Below the pieces are notes generated by a model. The model was given only the letters and a program-made list of their open reading frames with translations. It searched no databases and was not told where the DNA came from. Below, piece after piece: positions 12,801-25,092 of a stretch of 64,000 nt of DNA. The position numbers and the translations under genes were made by a program. Source of the DNA: Echiichthys vipera (Eukaryota; Chordata; Actinopteri; Perciformes; Trachinidae); NCBI GenBank assembly GCA_963691815.1, contig OY829648.1, positions 21,465,127 to 21,529,126 of the forward strand, in the 5' to 3' direction. Position 1 is the stretch's first letter. Each line of letters begins with the position of its first letter.

Positions 12801-15579
12801 AATATAAAAAAGGCCTCACTCCAGGAGTGTATTGCATTGTTTTGAAACTCTTGAGATAATATTTATGTTCTTAGACATATACACAAAGAACAACATGTTT
12901 GCATCAGTCTGTCCAGCCCATATTTCAGGAACCCATGTAAATATTTTCTTTAAATGTGGTGCAAATGTCTACTTGCACTGGATGAACTGATTAGATTTTG
13001 GCAGTCAAAGGTCATTAAACGCATATTTTACCTGAACTCAAGAATTCCTACTCTTATATGGCATCATTTCATACAAATCTATAATAGGATAAAATAAAAG
13101 AGAAGATAAAATTATGAAATGATGACATTTTATGAGATCATAAGGTTTCTGGTCATTATTCAACGCCATAACACTAAAATCGTGCCGACTATTTAAACCT
13201 GTGCTGCCGGGTTGAAGATGTGTGTGACCATTCACGTTTCGCTCAAGAATACACTTAATACCCATAATTCCCATATATTATGTCTGGACAGTTTGGATGT
13301 AAACTGCAGCTTGACTGGTTGGCGGAGGTATACGACTACAAGGCGATAATATTATTTTGTTTGATTTATTTAATAAATGTATACATGACATTTTGACTGT
13401 GTAATGTGTTTTACTATTTCTCTCTCAGGTTCATTTTTTCAACAGCTTTTTCCACAAGCAGCTGGTTGCCAAGGGTTATGACGGTGTGAAGAGATGGACT
13501 AAAAAAGTAAGGAGGAAGATGGAACAGTTTGGCATTTAGCCAGTTACAGTTGTTTTGACAGTATCGCCCATAGCTGATTTTATTTCTATCTTTAGTTTGC
13601 CTCACAGAGTCAGGGCCCGACAGCAGTGCCAAGTTGCTGCAAGGAACTAAATTTCACTGTCAAACCTTTTTTTGTCGTCTGGTCTCAACAACAGCAAACA
13701 GTTTATATCAGTTGCTATCTATATAAAGTAAAAGTCTGCCATGTGAAATATTCTCAGTAATTCTTGAATCACGATTTTCAAGTACCTTACTGTTTAGCTG
13801 TACAAGTAAAGGAGATCAAAAAGTTATCTAGTGCCAAAAAGAAACCTGCTTGTCCTTTAGTTGACTTCAGACAGTAGTAGACACCTGCAACATTTTTTTA
13901 TCCTGGATATCTAATTTGTGTGGGTTTGTGTTAATTTGGTGGATTCTTCCAGGTTGACCTGTTCTCCAAGTGGCTGCTGCTATTTCCCATCCATTTAGAA
14001 ATCCACTGGTCTCTCATCACGGTCACCATGGCAACCAAAACCATCAGTTACTACGACAGTCAAGGCATTGTCTTCAGACACACCACAGATGTGAGTGCCT
14101 CTGTGCATGCTGATGTCTTTGGGTTGTAGTTCATTGTTTCGTATTTTTTTATTTGGAATCTCTTCAGAACAAACAAGATCATCAATAATCCAGCTTTTCT
14201 GCTCTTGGCTCAGATAAATTATTTGAGCTTCATTTCTTGGTGAGAGTCCATAAGATGAATAGTTAGTTAGCATGCAAGTGGTTTCTTTGGAAATCAAGGT
14301 TTTTCATCCTAAGGCTGAAATGAAGCAGAACCTACTTTTAGAGTAAGTTAGTGGACAATTGCACGACAGACCCATTCCTGACACCAAACTGTACATTGTT
14401 CAATGTTTAAATCTATAGTGTGTGTGTGTTTGTGTGTGTTTTTTCCCATCAGAACATTATGAAGTACCTTCAGTCTGAAGCTAGAGAGAAGCAACAGGCG
14501 GCTTTCCAGAAAGGCTGGAAGATTACCATCATCAAGGTAACCTCGAACCCTGACTGTAATCCTCATTCACCTTATGTCCTGAAAATATTTTTATTGTCTG
14601 GCACAGCTGACGTTAGTGAAATGCAATATTTGGAAGCCTCCCTCTTACTGCCAAAGGAATTATGATCAACAGGAGACTCGACAAAACAATGTAAATTGCA
14701 ATAAAAAAAATAAATTGTCTGCAAAGGACTACAGGTCCTGCAAATGAATAAACAAACAAATGTTTCTGTATTCCTCAACATTGTTGTTGGACTCAACAGC
14801 ATATGAGCCTGAACAATACATTAAGTTACTGTTGCATTCTTTTTCCCCCATTACCTATTTCTTAATCACTATTTCACTACATAGTCAAACATATACATAT
14901 ACTATAGATACATGTGTATCCAGTAGTTTCACGACTACTGATGTTATTATCAGCAAACAAAACAAGAACAAAATAGCCAGTTGTCGTCAAAAGAGTCTGG
15001 CCCATAGGACTAACTAGTCGACTAGTTGATGAAGCCCCTTTTGTACAATAAATACATAAAGAAATAAACATGTCAGTCCAGAAGCTGTAACTTGTCCCTT
15101 GTTGACTCCTCAGGGTATTCCTCAGCAGAAAAACGACAGTGACTGTGGAGTTTTTGTCCTTGAGGTGAGACGTTATTCTTTTCCACCTTTACTGCTGTCC
15201 TTTATTCTTCACCCATTTCTTTTTCTCACCTTCTGTCCCGTTCGCCCCTTTCTTTGTTTTAGTTGTCTTTCAAAATCTGTTCCTGGCAGAAAAAGAAAAA
15301 AAGTATAGTTTCAGTGTTTTTCTTCCAGAGGTTTCTACACAGATTTGATCATTACTCGGTCTCAAGGGGGAGAAGCTTCTGTCATTGTCCGCATTTGATA
15401 CGATAACCTAGCTGTGGTTGTGGATAACTTTTCCTCACTGCCTTTTCTTTTCTGTCTCGGTGTGTCAGTACTGCCGTTGTCTCTCTGTGAAGAAGCCTCT
15501 GCTGTTCAGCCAGGAGGACATGCCGCGCATCCGCAAGAGAATCCACAAGGAGCTGTGTGACTGTCGCCTCAACGATTGA
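8381..15579 (+). CDS. senp5: Sentrin/SUMO-specific protease 5
   Basis: Nine coding exons (8381-9893, 10831-10936, 12403-12550, 12711-12758, 13429-13506, 13953-14090, 14453-14536, 15114-15164, 15469-15579) join in frame to 2277 nt, 758 residues. Human SENP5 is about 755. The enzyme is a C48 cysteine protease that matures SUMO precursors and deconjugates mainly SUMO-2/3, acting in the nucleolus and, in dividing cells, at mitochondria. The N-terminal 500 residues are low complexity: Thr/Pro-rich, a CDCC motif, an RGRGRGRARG stretch and a basic PKRKADG segment suited to nuclear/nucleolar targeting. The protease domain carries the triad in EIHWSL (His649), YYDSQG (Asp666) and DSDCGVF (Cys716), with the oxyanion Gln in PQQ (Gln710). 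QEDMPRIRKRIHKELCDCRL at the end fits SENP5 better than SENP3. The start is the first ATG after an in-frame TAA at 8294-8296, with G at -3 and +4. Confidence 0.88.
10831..10936 (+). CDS. senp5: senp5 exon 2 (coding)
   Basis: Acceptor CTTTCAG at 10830 and donor GTTAGT at 10937. It encodes FLESFYMKYGSFIPLSETDV and LEYLKKKG, the conserved lead-in to the SENP3/5 catalytic domain. Confidence 0.88.
12403..12550 (+). CDS. senp5: senp5 exon 3 (coding): start of protease fold
   Basis: Acceptor TTTTAG at 12402 and donor GTAAAG at 12551. It encodes RYRAGLASAPIAGFMVSYNK and LEEQNWLNDQ. The NWLND motif is the hallmark of the Ulp1/SENP N-lobe that contacts SUMO. The preceding intron has a 101-codon ORF at 11888-12193, which I take as noncoding. 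Confidence 0.9.
12711..12758 (+). CDS. senp5: senp5 exon 4 (coding), 48 nt
   Basis: Acceptor CTGCTCAG at 12710 and donor GTAAGG at 12759. It encodes IINMYGELIMDATQHK, nearly identical to the corresponding SENP5 segment in mammals. Confidence 0.9.
13429..13506 (+). CDS. senp5: senp5 exon 5 (coding)
   Basis: Acceptor TCTCTCAG at 13428 and donor GTAAGG at 13507. It encodes VHFFNSFFHKQLVAKGYDG then VKRWTKK, the Ulp1 motif in which FFN and RWTKK are strongly conserved in SENP3 and SENP5. Confidence 0.92.
13953..14090 (+). CDS. senp5: senp5 exon 6 (coding): catalytic His and Asp
   Basis: Acceptor TTCCAG at 13952 and donor GTGAGT at 14091. It encodes LLLFPIHLEIHWSLITV (catalytic His649 before Trp) and ISYYDSQG (Asp666). 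The 17-residue His-Asp spacing matches that of other SENPs. Confidence 0.93.
14453..14536 (+). CDS. senp5: senp5 exon 7 (coding)
   Basis: Acceptor CCCATCAG at 14452 and donor GTAACC at 14537. It encodes NIMKYLQSEAREKQQAAFQK and GWKITIIK. The intron that follows (14537-15113) contains a TAGTCGACTAG-bearing fragment at about 15016, typical of decayed hAT-like elements in fish. Confidence 0.9.
15114..15164 (+). CDS. senp5: senp5 exon 8 (coding): catalytic Cys
   Basis: Acceptor CTCAG at 15113 and donor GTGAGA at 15165. It encodes GIPQQKNDSDCGVFVLE with nucleophile Cys716 and oxyanion-hole Gln710; the six-residue spacing is typical of the family. Confidence 0.93.
15469..15579 (+). CDS. senp5: senp5 exon 9 (coding) and stop
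   Basis: Acceptor GTGTCAG at 15468. It encodes YCRCLSVKKPLLFSQEDMPR then IRKRIHKELCDCRLND, with TGA at 15577-15579. The C-terminus is the usual length for SENP5. Confidence 0.92.
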   Translation, partial: YCRCLSVKKPLLFSQEDMPRIRKRIHKELCDCRLND

Positions 15580-16830
15580 AAGACTGAATAACGGTTGCTT
15601 TCACTCATTGACTGCTCACACGGTCACATGAGATGCTCTGTCCAAGTTTATCAGGCAGCCTGTGTCACTGACTGTCTGTCACAGAAGCTAACACAACGGG
15701 GCCATCTGTATTCCAGGGAGCCATAGCTGCCAGTCTGTCTATTTGAGTTTTTGGACCTTTGGAGTTCAATAACAGTCTGTAGCTAAGCAGATTTTTTTCA
15801 CTTGCAAAGAACTACTGACGTGGCCACCTACTGACCCACAGAGATACCGGACCGTACCCATCAGGTTGTTTTTCCAGTGGATAAGAGCCAAATGGACACA
15901 AGGGAGCTCTGACTGAGAACACAGGCGTCGGATCAGTCTGGACCAATGGGACGGACCTTTCATCCCAAATGGAGTGGCCTTATCTCCCAGATGGCCCTTT
16001 TAACCTGAAAGATATTTTAAACTATTTTATTTTATGTTGGACTTTACAGCAGTATCATGCTTATGCGTGTTTCCTCACATGTTTCATAAAGTTAGTATGT
16101 TTTGATTCAGTGGACCAACCATTCACTTAAAACTTGAAGGTTTTAGTTTGTTCTCTTTGCACGGTTAGAGGCCTATCCATTGAAAACAACTGAATGTACT
16201 GATCACATGTTCTTCCTGGCTGAACCGTACAGGCCAATGGTGCATTTTGGCTGTGGCTTGAAACAGGGACACCTTGCCCAATATGATTTCTTATTAAAAT
16301 TCCGTTTTTCCCACCACATTAGTTCCTGTTTTTTGTTTTGTTTTGCTGTGATCACAAACGTATAATTTGTTATGGTTTTGCACAGGAATTTTCTTGGCTT
16401 TTCAGCTAAAAGCCATTGTTTCACTTTTCAGAATCCATGAATTTGAGTTGAAATCAGTTCCTCATGCTGGTTAATACATATCATGTTAAGCTGTACAGCA
16501 AGTTGCTGATGTGAGGACCACCGTTTTTTGTTTTAGCCAAGCAGTTTCTCTATGTTGACGATTGTTGAGGCCTCCTGCTTCACATGGATGCATTTAAACA
16601 GGTGCAGAAAGTCGTTGTTACAGAGTGACGAGAGTGGAATGGCAAAGTGACCTCAGCTATTTCGATTCAATATTCTTTCCAACCTAGATTTTGTTGTTAT
16701 ATTGAGTCATAACTATATACAGATTGTATTGTACATATACTGGTCTACTACTGTACATGCTTGCTTTGGCTAAAAAAAACAATTGTTTCTGGGCTGTTTT
16801 TATTGTTGTTATTAAAAGGCCAATAATGAT
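15580..16830 (+). other. senp5: senp5 3' UTR
   Basis: This is sequence without a supported ORF between the senp5 stop and an ATTAAA at 16811-16816, which is followed by T-rich sequence. The exact cleavage site is not visible; an upstream ATTAAA at about 16292 could give a shorter form. Confidence 0.45.
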
Positions 16831-18900
16831 GGGAAAATTGTTGCAGCTTTTCTTTTAAGTAGTTTTGAATGAGTGGTGCACTGGGCTTATTAACAAAAAA
16901 CATGCTTAATTGATAAGGAAACATGGAGGCAACAACATACAGTGGCTGGAGGAAGACGTCTTTTAAGCTGTACTTGTAGTGATAGTTGATGTTTAATATC
17001 CTCTTCTAACCAAGTTCTATGCACATATTGCCACATTTAGGCAGCAGTGCCTGTTTCAAACATCTCCTTAAACAGATGTCCTTGAGATCCAGTACTGATT
17101 TAAATCTGTCCTTCCACCACGGATAGTATGACTTAAAAGGTAATCTTATCAATCTCATCTCTGCATCAAAGTCATGAGTTTTGTTTATCTTCTTTTTCTT
17201 GAGCAAAATAATCTCATCAGGATCAGATCTCTGCATTAGCGAGTTAAGAAACACCTAAAGCCTTCGCAGCTTAATGAACTTCTGCATTACTTTATAATTA
17301 CCAGAAGAGGGGGCCCTTTATCAGCAATTATCATCTTGCCATGATCATCCTGGGGCTGGGTTGAGGTTGAGTGTGTTGCTCAAGGGCACGTACTTGACAC
17401 ATGCCTACCAGTTGAGGCGATGGTCCGACAGTTATGCAAATCTGATAAACTTATTGTTACATACTTTAATGTCATGATAAGCATTATGCAGGCCTGTAAT
17501 TTAGTTGACCTTTAAGTACAGCTTCATGCTAACTATGTGCATTATATACAGGTACGTTCCAGTTTAAGATAAATGCTCGGGCTTCATCACCTCAGCTTGT
17601 CGGGAGTGTTTTCTTCAGACCGCCTATGCTGCACTGCCTGTTTTACACTTGATTCTTTGATTTTGTTCAGCACACATGTGAGTATTGTGCTGTTGTTATA
17701 GGAGTCACAGTCAACCTTTTCCATTATCAGTACATTAACTGACAGAATGTGATGTTACAATGTCAGTTAAACTCAGAATGAGAGTAGAATGGTCATTGAA
17801 GTGGTCATTACAAGAGAAATTTGAGAATGTTGTTGGCTGGAAAGGGTGTCAAACTCACTACTTTGAGAAGTCAGTATTCATTTAATGAATAGAATTTGAT
17901 GAGTTACCAATAGAAATAGGAAGCAATTAAATGCAGCAATAACCAATTCTTCTCTCGACGCAAGGCAGCGGACATTGTGCACAGAAGATGCCTCTGCTTC
18001 ATATTACTCCCCTGCTGATTTATTGCAAAACCTCACCTCAGTGAATGTGTCATTTGCTGCAAGTTAGTTTATACTGAAAATTTATGTGGAAATGAACCTG
18101 CTACAATGATCACAATTCTTTGCAATGGCAACAGTATACATAAAAATGGACGCTGCTCTGACCATCCTGCTATGTTGATTTGGTTGGGACTGACCAGGCC
18201 TTAAAGTTCTCTGGCACCATGCCTGATTTCAGGCATAAAGCAGCTGTAAACTCATATAATACTTCATTCAGTATGTTCTACACTTTTCTTCCTGGGTAAC
18301 TTTTCACACTCACAAAAAGTCCTTTTATGCTTCACCCCTGCTCTACTCTCATTCTGTTTCTATAGAAATGATAAACTGCATCCGCCTTCGGACTATGCCA
18401 ATAGGGGTTGCTACTAGCAACAGAATGTTCAACTCACACCAACTGCTTCTGGCAGAATATCGTAACTTTCTAAAGCTCAAATCTACGGGAAAACGTTTCC
18501 CCTCTTTATTCCTGTGTTGTATATGCAATTAAAATCTCATCAACCAAACAGGAACAGCAGGCTCCTGATTTTATCCTAGTGGCCCGAGGATAGAAGCTCT
18601 TCCTTGTTCTTGAGAAAAAAGTACACTTGCAAGAATAATTTTTCCTGTTTACGCTCTCTTGACGTAAGGGATGTTTTAGTTTCAATGAAATTAAACATTT
18701 AAAAGTTGTTGTTTTTTTCCCCAACAAAATGACAACCAACCCCATGGTGTGTGACTACCAACCCCACAATGGGAATGGTTAGGGTCACTCTATTCCTAGC
18801 TGACACTTTAGGCTTTCATTAGCTACACACTTAAAGGGAAACAAATAAAAGTAAAAAGAGTGACGACCAACCCCGTTCTCCCCAACTTGGGGCATAGACG
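16831..18900. other. Intergenic, no gene seen
   Basis: There is no supported coding exon. A minus-strand open frame of 82 codons at 17006-17254 has protein-like composition but no recognisable motif or splice context. TTGCTCAAGGGCACG at about 17376 is a phrase common in fish interspersed repeats. Confidence 0.5.
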
Positions 18901-18929
18901 TAGTACAAGAGCTTCTTTTAACACATCCA

Positions 18930-19410
18930 TGACTCAGCTAAATGCCAACGTCAGTACACTAACATGCTCACAGTGACAATGCTAACATGCTGATGTTTAT
19001 TCGGTTCACCATTTTAGTTTACATTGTTACCATGCTAACATTTGCTAATTAGAATGAAACTAGAGTACAGCTCAGGTTGATGGTAATGTCATATGTTTTG
19101 CAGTATTCGATCATTATTAACCAAAAACAATATTTTGACTTGATGCTGGCCAGGGGATTCCCAAGATTATTAACATGAATGTCTGGACCACATTTCATGG
19201 CAATCTATCCCAACATTTGTGGAGACATGTCACTGGAAGCCACAAATGTCAACCCCATGGTGGCGTTGCGCTAGGGGAAAGGTCAGGGGATCATTAAAGG
19301 CATCAGGATTCATCCTTTGGAGTCAATATACAGCATGTTTATTCCAAGCAATCCATCTAAAAGTTCTTGAGATATTTGAGTCTGGACCAAAATGGTGGAC
19401 TGACTAGAAT
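18930..19410 (+). repeat. Teleost interspersed repeat (unclassified)
   Basis: Segments such as ATGCTAACATGCTGATG, CATTTCATGGCAATCTAT, CAACCCCATGGTGGCG and GAGTCTGGACCAAAATGGTG are recurring pieces of a very common teleost repeat. Two related sub-blocks follow each other. No intact coding frame is visible. Confidence 0.65.
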
Positions 19411-19640
19411 AGGGATATCAGCTTTAACTGATATGCTTCCTTTGGTTTAAGCACCATTATGGAGGTTGGCTGTAATGGTCTGAAGGCAGTTTGGACGTTC
19501 AGCTGTAGGTTAGGGTGTCTCTGTCTTCCTCACCCACTAAACCTAATTAAGCTCTACAGAGGCGGGCTGCAAAGCACTGCTTCATCCCTCCAATGTGGGG
19601 AAACTAATAGGATGAGCCGATAAGAGTCAGAAGGTAGCTG

Positions 19641-19790
<150 letters not shown>

Positions 19791-19841
19791 GTTGGATAAA
19801 TGTTTGGTGGGATGAGTCTGATGCCTATCTGTCTGGTGCAC

Positions 19842-20240
19842 CCAACTTCAATTTCAGCTTTATTGTCCCGAGGGAAATTGGTTTGCAGCCAGGGCTAAAA
19901 ATACTCATGAAACAAAATATATTAAACCTCCCACAAATAGACAATGAAACCAAAATATAATTGAAATAAGTAACAGAAAGACAAAATAAAGCCACCGCTG
20001 ATGATAAATAAAAATTCAAAAAGACACAGACAACAGATAACTCAGAGTTACTCTCGTCGCACTGAAGTTTTACAAGCATAACCGTAACAACCAGTCCAGG
20101 TAAAGTGCTGCACTGTAACGAGCCAAGTGCTAAGAGCCAGCTCTCATAACATTTAAACATTTAGTCTGTTGGAAGTGTCTCTGGCAGTCCTGGCAATTGT
20201 TTTGGGCACTATGAATCTGTAAACAGAAAGTGGTTTTAGT
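19842..20240 (-). mobile_element. LINE 3' end, minus strand (decayed)
   Basis: TTTATTGTCCCGAGGGAAAT is the reverse complement of the CCCTCGGGACAATAAA-type tail seen at many teleost LINE 3' ends. Sequence up to about 20240 continues in the same style. No intact reverse transcriptase frame remains. Confidence 0.5.
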
Positions 20241-21640
20241 AGGTTTGTAGTCCTAATGATAACCATATATGCTAAAGGAATTTCAACAGATTTAAAGTAG
20301 AGTGCAGACAGGCAGAGACACATCAGCCAACTATTAACTATGATTTATGTCGAGAACCTTGAGAGCAGCAAATTGAATAATTGATTAAAAAAGATCTTAG
20401 CTTCTCAGAAACTTCTGAGTGAAAGTCTTGTGCCAAGGAACCATCAATTTTATAGAAAACTACCCCCCCCCCCCAAAACAAAAGTAAGTAAAAGAAAGCA
20501 TTGCAGCACTTTACATTAAGTCAGTTGTAGGAGGAGATCACACTAATTCTAATAATTCATCTGGCGGCTGCTTCAAAGTTAAACCATCCTGTGAGATTAT
20601 GTTATATCATGACTGTGATCAATCTGTCATCTGTCATCAATTTAATTCGTTTTGAGGATTATTATGGCAAAATTTACATCGAATGCTCTTCCTCACCACG
20701 GTCATCTGTTACAGCAGCTTTGATTGTTGTACCAAATTTGGGACAAATTTGCCTAGCAGGTGTCACAAGCGTTGATGTGGCCACACAATACATCTGTCTG
20801 TTCATTAGATGAATCTCCAAAGACGGAGCAGTCTGTGCAGTGGAAGCAGCCCTGCCGAACATCTTGACGTGATGGATCTACAGTCCTGTTTCGAAAAAGC
20901 ATAGCCCACTTGTCTTAGGAGCTACAAGAGCCAAACCGATGCAGAGAGTAACTCAGTAATGTAATCACCCTCAGTAATGTTATTATTATTATGATTTCTT
21001 GAGTTCTTGTTTGGGTGAAACTTTTCTACAGAAAAAGGAGAGGGAAAAGGAGGCGAGGATGAGCAGAAGTGAGAAGATTGAGAGGAAAGGGAGGATAAAG
21101 CTCAGAAAAGAGAAGAAAAGAAGAGTTTGGATCTTAAAAGGACATTGAGGTGGATGTGGTGAGCACTGAGCCAGATTAAGCAATGAGGGAGAGAGATGGG
21201 CGGTTTGAAAGATCTGAGGAGGTCAGCGCTGCAGGAGGTATGCAGTAATGGAAGATATCAGTCAGAGAGCTAAATATGGATAAGAGACTTTGCAAGTAGT
21301 TATGTAAAACATGGACGATGCTTTAATAAAGAGAAAGTCAGATTTCAAGGGAAAGACTTTCCAGCAAAACACAAAGGGGGATTTCCATACTAAAAAAAGA
21401 TTGTAACTTTGGAAGATATCCACTTGATCTGGCAGACTGCTTAAGTCTTGTATTAGCTTCAGATAAACTGGAATCTATTTTTGCATAGGAGGACAGTTTC
21501 GCCCCAGTGTCTTAGCTTACATTGAAAGCTCATTATAAAAGGATCTCCTTCCTTCTGGTATAAACAGGAAGAATGATTACAGCAAGAAAAATCTGCAATG
21601 TTCATATGGGCACCTGACTATAAGACAGACATTATGAACC
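20241..21640. other. Intergenic, no gene seen
   Basis: It contains a C homopolymer (20463-20474) and a purine-rich G/A tract (about 21030-21125). Otherwise it is unremarkable; ORFs in it are short. Confidence 0.5.
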
Positions 21641-21644
21641 TATC

Positions 21645-22065
21645 CTTTAAAGGGGGCATATTATGCACATTTTTAGGTCCATACTTGTATTTTGGGTTTG
21701 TACTAGAACGTTTATATGCTTTATTGTTCAAATAAAACCTAATTTTTCTTATACTGCCTGTTTCAATATACCTGTATTCTCGTATAAGGAACTGTATATG
21801 GATGCGGAGCTCCGTTCATATGAAATCAGCGGTGTATGAAGTCCAAAAAGTTCATCTGCCTGGTCAAAAAATACCCGGAGGATTGGCACTGCTTCCACAT
21901 TGTGGGGCTCGTTTTAGCACCTGTCTCTTTAAGCCCCCTTCCCAAAAAGCCCAGTCTGCTTTGATTGGTCAGTGTGTCCGGGTCTTTCTCATCTGCAGTC
22001 TTTGCATCTCTGTAATATATAGTTGTGACGCCACAACCGTACAGAAGTCCTCACGGTTCGTTTAA
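21645..22065. mobile_element. Nonautonomous DNA element fragment, piggyBac-like end
   Basis: It begins TTTAAAGGGGGCATATTATG, a common end sequence of teleost elements with TTAA-type targets. It contains CTGTCTCTTTAAGCCCCC and GATTGGTCAG further in. The opposite terminus was not found, so the right boundary is approximate. Confidence 0.45.
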
Positions 22066-22970
22066 AGACAATTTCTGAATATGGGCTGTGTGCATTTCTT
22101 TTTGGACTGAGTCTTTTGATACTTTTACAGTTTTTTTTTTAAATTGCTAAAATGCAATTTTGTAAACTAGGCTGGTTTTATCACAATACTTAACACATCT
22201 CACAACACCAAACACTCAAACTGTAAAATACCTCAAATATCCTTTAAAATTACCACTGCAACCAAAACTACGTATAGCATTATTAAAATGAAACTTTTGC
22301 CCCAAATGGCACAGACTTCATTCATATCACAAGATTTTCGTCTATTCAGCTACACACTGTTGGGCATAATGAAAAGCACTCTCACCTTTAGTTTGCTTTG
22401 CCATATCACTAAAATAGTTCAAATTATAGAGCATTCTTCAGATTGTTCACATGGACAGACATATTTGCAGATACACCCACATGCTTTTGAAACATTTTTT
22501 TTTTTCACCAAACAAGTCATTGCAACATATGCACAGCAGATATATTTACCTTTTGCATTGCTATGTTTTTAATTGGTATGTCAGATTGTTGTGTCTTATG
22601 CAGAGAACCGCGTTCAGTACATTTAAAAAGTGCCATTTTGAAACGTATGTAAAGCGACATTTTTTTTAAAGTTTTGGAGACTTGAGAAGAGGGTTTGTTC
22701 TCTGTGTCTCAGTTTAAATATTTGTGTCATGCATGTCATTTTAGTGTGTCGAACTGTAATATAGCACCTCAACCTGCTCTATAATTAAAAAAAAAACCTC
22801 ACGTTTTACAATATGGGACCTTTGCCAGTACATCCTTGTGCCAGTATATTCTAATTACAAGATGAATACTAGTGAATAGTTGCAATTACACCTTTCACAT
22901 TCAATCAGTAGCTCACGAAAAGCAGTAGAAACGTTAATTTTATTTAATAAATAAGGTGCTGTCAAGTTTT
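22066..22970. other. Intergenic, no gene seen
   Basis: AT-rich sequence with homopolymer A and T tracts. A 94-codon ORF at 22288-22572 lacks recognisable features. Confidence 0.5.
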
Positions 22971-23530
22971 CCTCTCATGTGATTGTCTGCCCTGCCCAGG
23001 TGTGTTCACCTGTGTCTTGTTATCCCCGACTTTCTGTGGATTTAAACCCTTTGTGTCTTACCTCTTGTTGCCAGTTCGTTGTGTGTTCCCTAGTGTCGCC
23101 TCATTCCAGCATGGATTTCTTGTAAGTCTGTGAGTGTATGATGATAGCCGTTTTTTTGACCATTGCCTTTGAGTGCCTGATTGAACTGTTTGCCCGTGGG
23201 TTGGTTTCCTGTGTACCGGCTTGGACTGATTAAACCCTGGGCAGCACAGTGGTATAAGAGGGTTGCCCACAGTTCAAAGACACGCACGTGTAAGGTTGAA
23301 TTGATTACTCCAAATTGTCCGTAGGTGTGAATGTGAGTTTGAAAGGTTTTCTGTCTCTATGCGCCCTGCGATAGACTGGCGTCCTGTCCAGGGCGTACCC
23401 TGCCTTATGCCCACATGACCCCGTTAGGGACAAGCGGTTGAAGCAGATGAATGAACTGCACCTGTGTCTGAGCCTGCATCCTTGAGTCCTCACCCTTGTT
23501 CAGTTCTGATACCCTCTGTACTTATACCAA
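22970..23530 (+). mobile_element. LTR-like retroelement fragment, interrupted by a SINE
   Basis: GTGATTGTCTGCCCTGCCC, CAGGTGTGTTCACCTGTGTC and GATTTAAACCCTTTGTG resemble LTRs of teleost retrotransposons, with TTTAAA where a TATA-like box lies. After the SINE the same style resumes with CTGAGCCTGCATCCTTGAG. No coding region is present, so this is a solo or partial LTR. Boundaries are approximate. Confidence 0.4.
23237..23455 (+). mobile_element. SINE with L2-like tail, internally deleted
   Basis: GGGCAGCACAGTGGTATAAG is the head; the middle is mostly missing. The tail has TGTCCGTAGGTGTGAATGTG, GCGATAGACTGGCGTCCTGT and GGGACAAGCGGTTGAAG. The same tail occurs at 30815-31030 (minus) and 40509-40873 (plus). 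Confidence 0.75.
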
Positions 23531-24990
23531 GTTAAGTATTTATTAGTTATCATGCCATGCGTGCATTCAGTTTGGATCCTTGAAGAAAACATGATAGTCA
23601 AAGTTCTCAAGTAGCTCTTTAAAAAAATGTTTATTTTTGATGTTTTTTTACTGTAATAAAAGTAATCATAACTTTTCTAAAGATCTTTTTTAAGATTGAA
23701 TACTCCTTACTGGTCCAAAGGGTAACACATTCATTGATTCATTCAGTCAGTTACTTATTCAGTCAGTCAATCATTTCGTCAGTGTGAGTGTTGGTATAAT
23801 TGCCAAGGTCGATTATCTTTATTCATCTATATTTCCCATTTAAGAGACATTTAACCCCCATTTCCAATCTTTAAGCACAAGTATCATAACAAATTAGTAG
23901 CTATGCATGCTGATCTGAGCTGTTCTGCAACAGGTGGACATCTTAACCTTCCTCATCATCCCCTTCTCCAACAACTCTTCTTCAATCATAACATCACAGT
24001 GCCGATGCTGTTAACGAGAGACATCAGACTGATGCAGACGTGCATTTCTGAGAGCAACGGAAACACTGATATTAGCTTAAAGATTTGGATGTTTACTATT
24101 ATATGATGTCATTAGACCAATACTGTTGTGTTGTAACATGATAGATGAGGACAGACAATTACTGTAGCTTCACTAAATCTGAAGCCTTTTTTTATTGAAT
24201 GTTTGGTTCTGTTTGGTTTAATGTGCTTGTGATGTCGCACTCATAGCTTTGACTGATCCTTATCCTTAACCTCCCCCTTTAATGAGCTACACTGTCAACC
24301 TGATTTTGGCATTGCACATTTTGTATATATTTTGGATTTTCACCCTAATGTTAGTGTTATTTTAATTGTTAATTTATTTCTATGTACTACTTTGCATTGC
24401 AACTACTGCACAGAATCCATGTTTGTACGTGTGTATGTATCCTTAGCACATATAGAAATGTAAAACAAAATGTTATCCATAAAATGCACTTTAAGTATGC
24501 ACATATTTGTTGTCTGTTTCTGTCTGTCTGTTTCACACAAATTATGAGTTATGTACTCCACATATTTTAAATTATAAGTTTATCACATCATGACTTTTTA
24601 TCATTAAAGCTTCTGTACTTGACATTCAGAACATTAACATAGCAGCAAACAGATATTTCCTATGTTAAGATATAGCGTCCTGAGCAGAGAATAAAACTCT
24701 CTGTTTCTGTTGTAAACTACGGAAGCCCTAAACAGTCATACATAACATACATTTTCTCTGTTGTTGTTTTTTGATAGCCGGTCACGACATGGGGACGTGA
24801 AAAAAACTAAGGTATGTCACGTATGGGGGAACGGTCTGTGAGAGCCATGTGGAGGCAATCCAAACCCACTGTTTTCAGTACAGTACAGCTCCTTCAGTGA
24901 CATCACTGTTATTATATTTTTGACACAATAACAAAGCAAACAAGGTGTAGACTACTTCTTTTCAGCCCTTTGTAACAGACTACAAGGGAA
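23531..24990. other. Intergenic, no gene seen
   Basis: AT-rich spacer. Repeated TTCATTCAGTCAGTTACTT-style motifs occur near 23740. No exon is supported. Confidence 0.5.
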
Positions 24991-24992
24991 GG

Positions 24993-24993
<1 letters not shown>

Positions 24994-25081
<88 letters not shown>

Positions 25082-25092
25082 AACACAAACAC
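24994..25092. repeat. (CA)n microsatellite
   Basis: About 40 CA units grading into AAACAC units at the right end. Confidence 0.97.

Noticed and set aside
8381..15579. Assignment as SENP3 instead of SENP5
   Set aside because: The predicted length (758) and segments such as IINMYGELIMDA, PQQKNDSDCGVF and RIRKRIHKELCDCRL fit SENP5 better than SENP3, though a teleost-specific paralog cannot be excluded.
24994..25092. CRISPR-like array
   Set aside because: It is a simple CA microsatellite in vertebrate DNA; there are no spacer/repeat units anywhere in the window.
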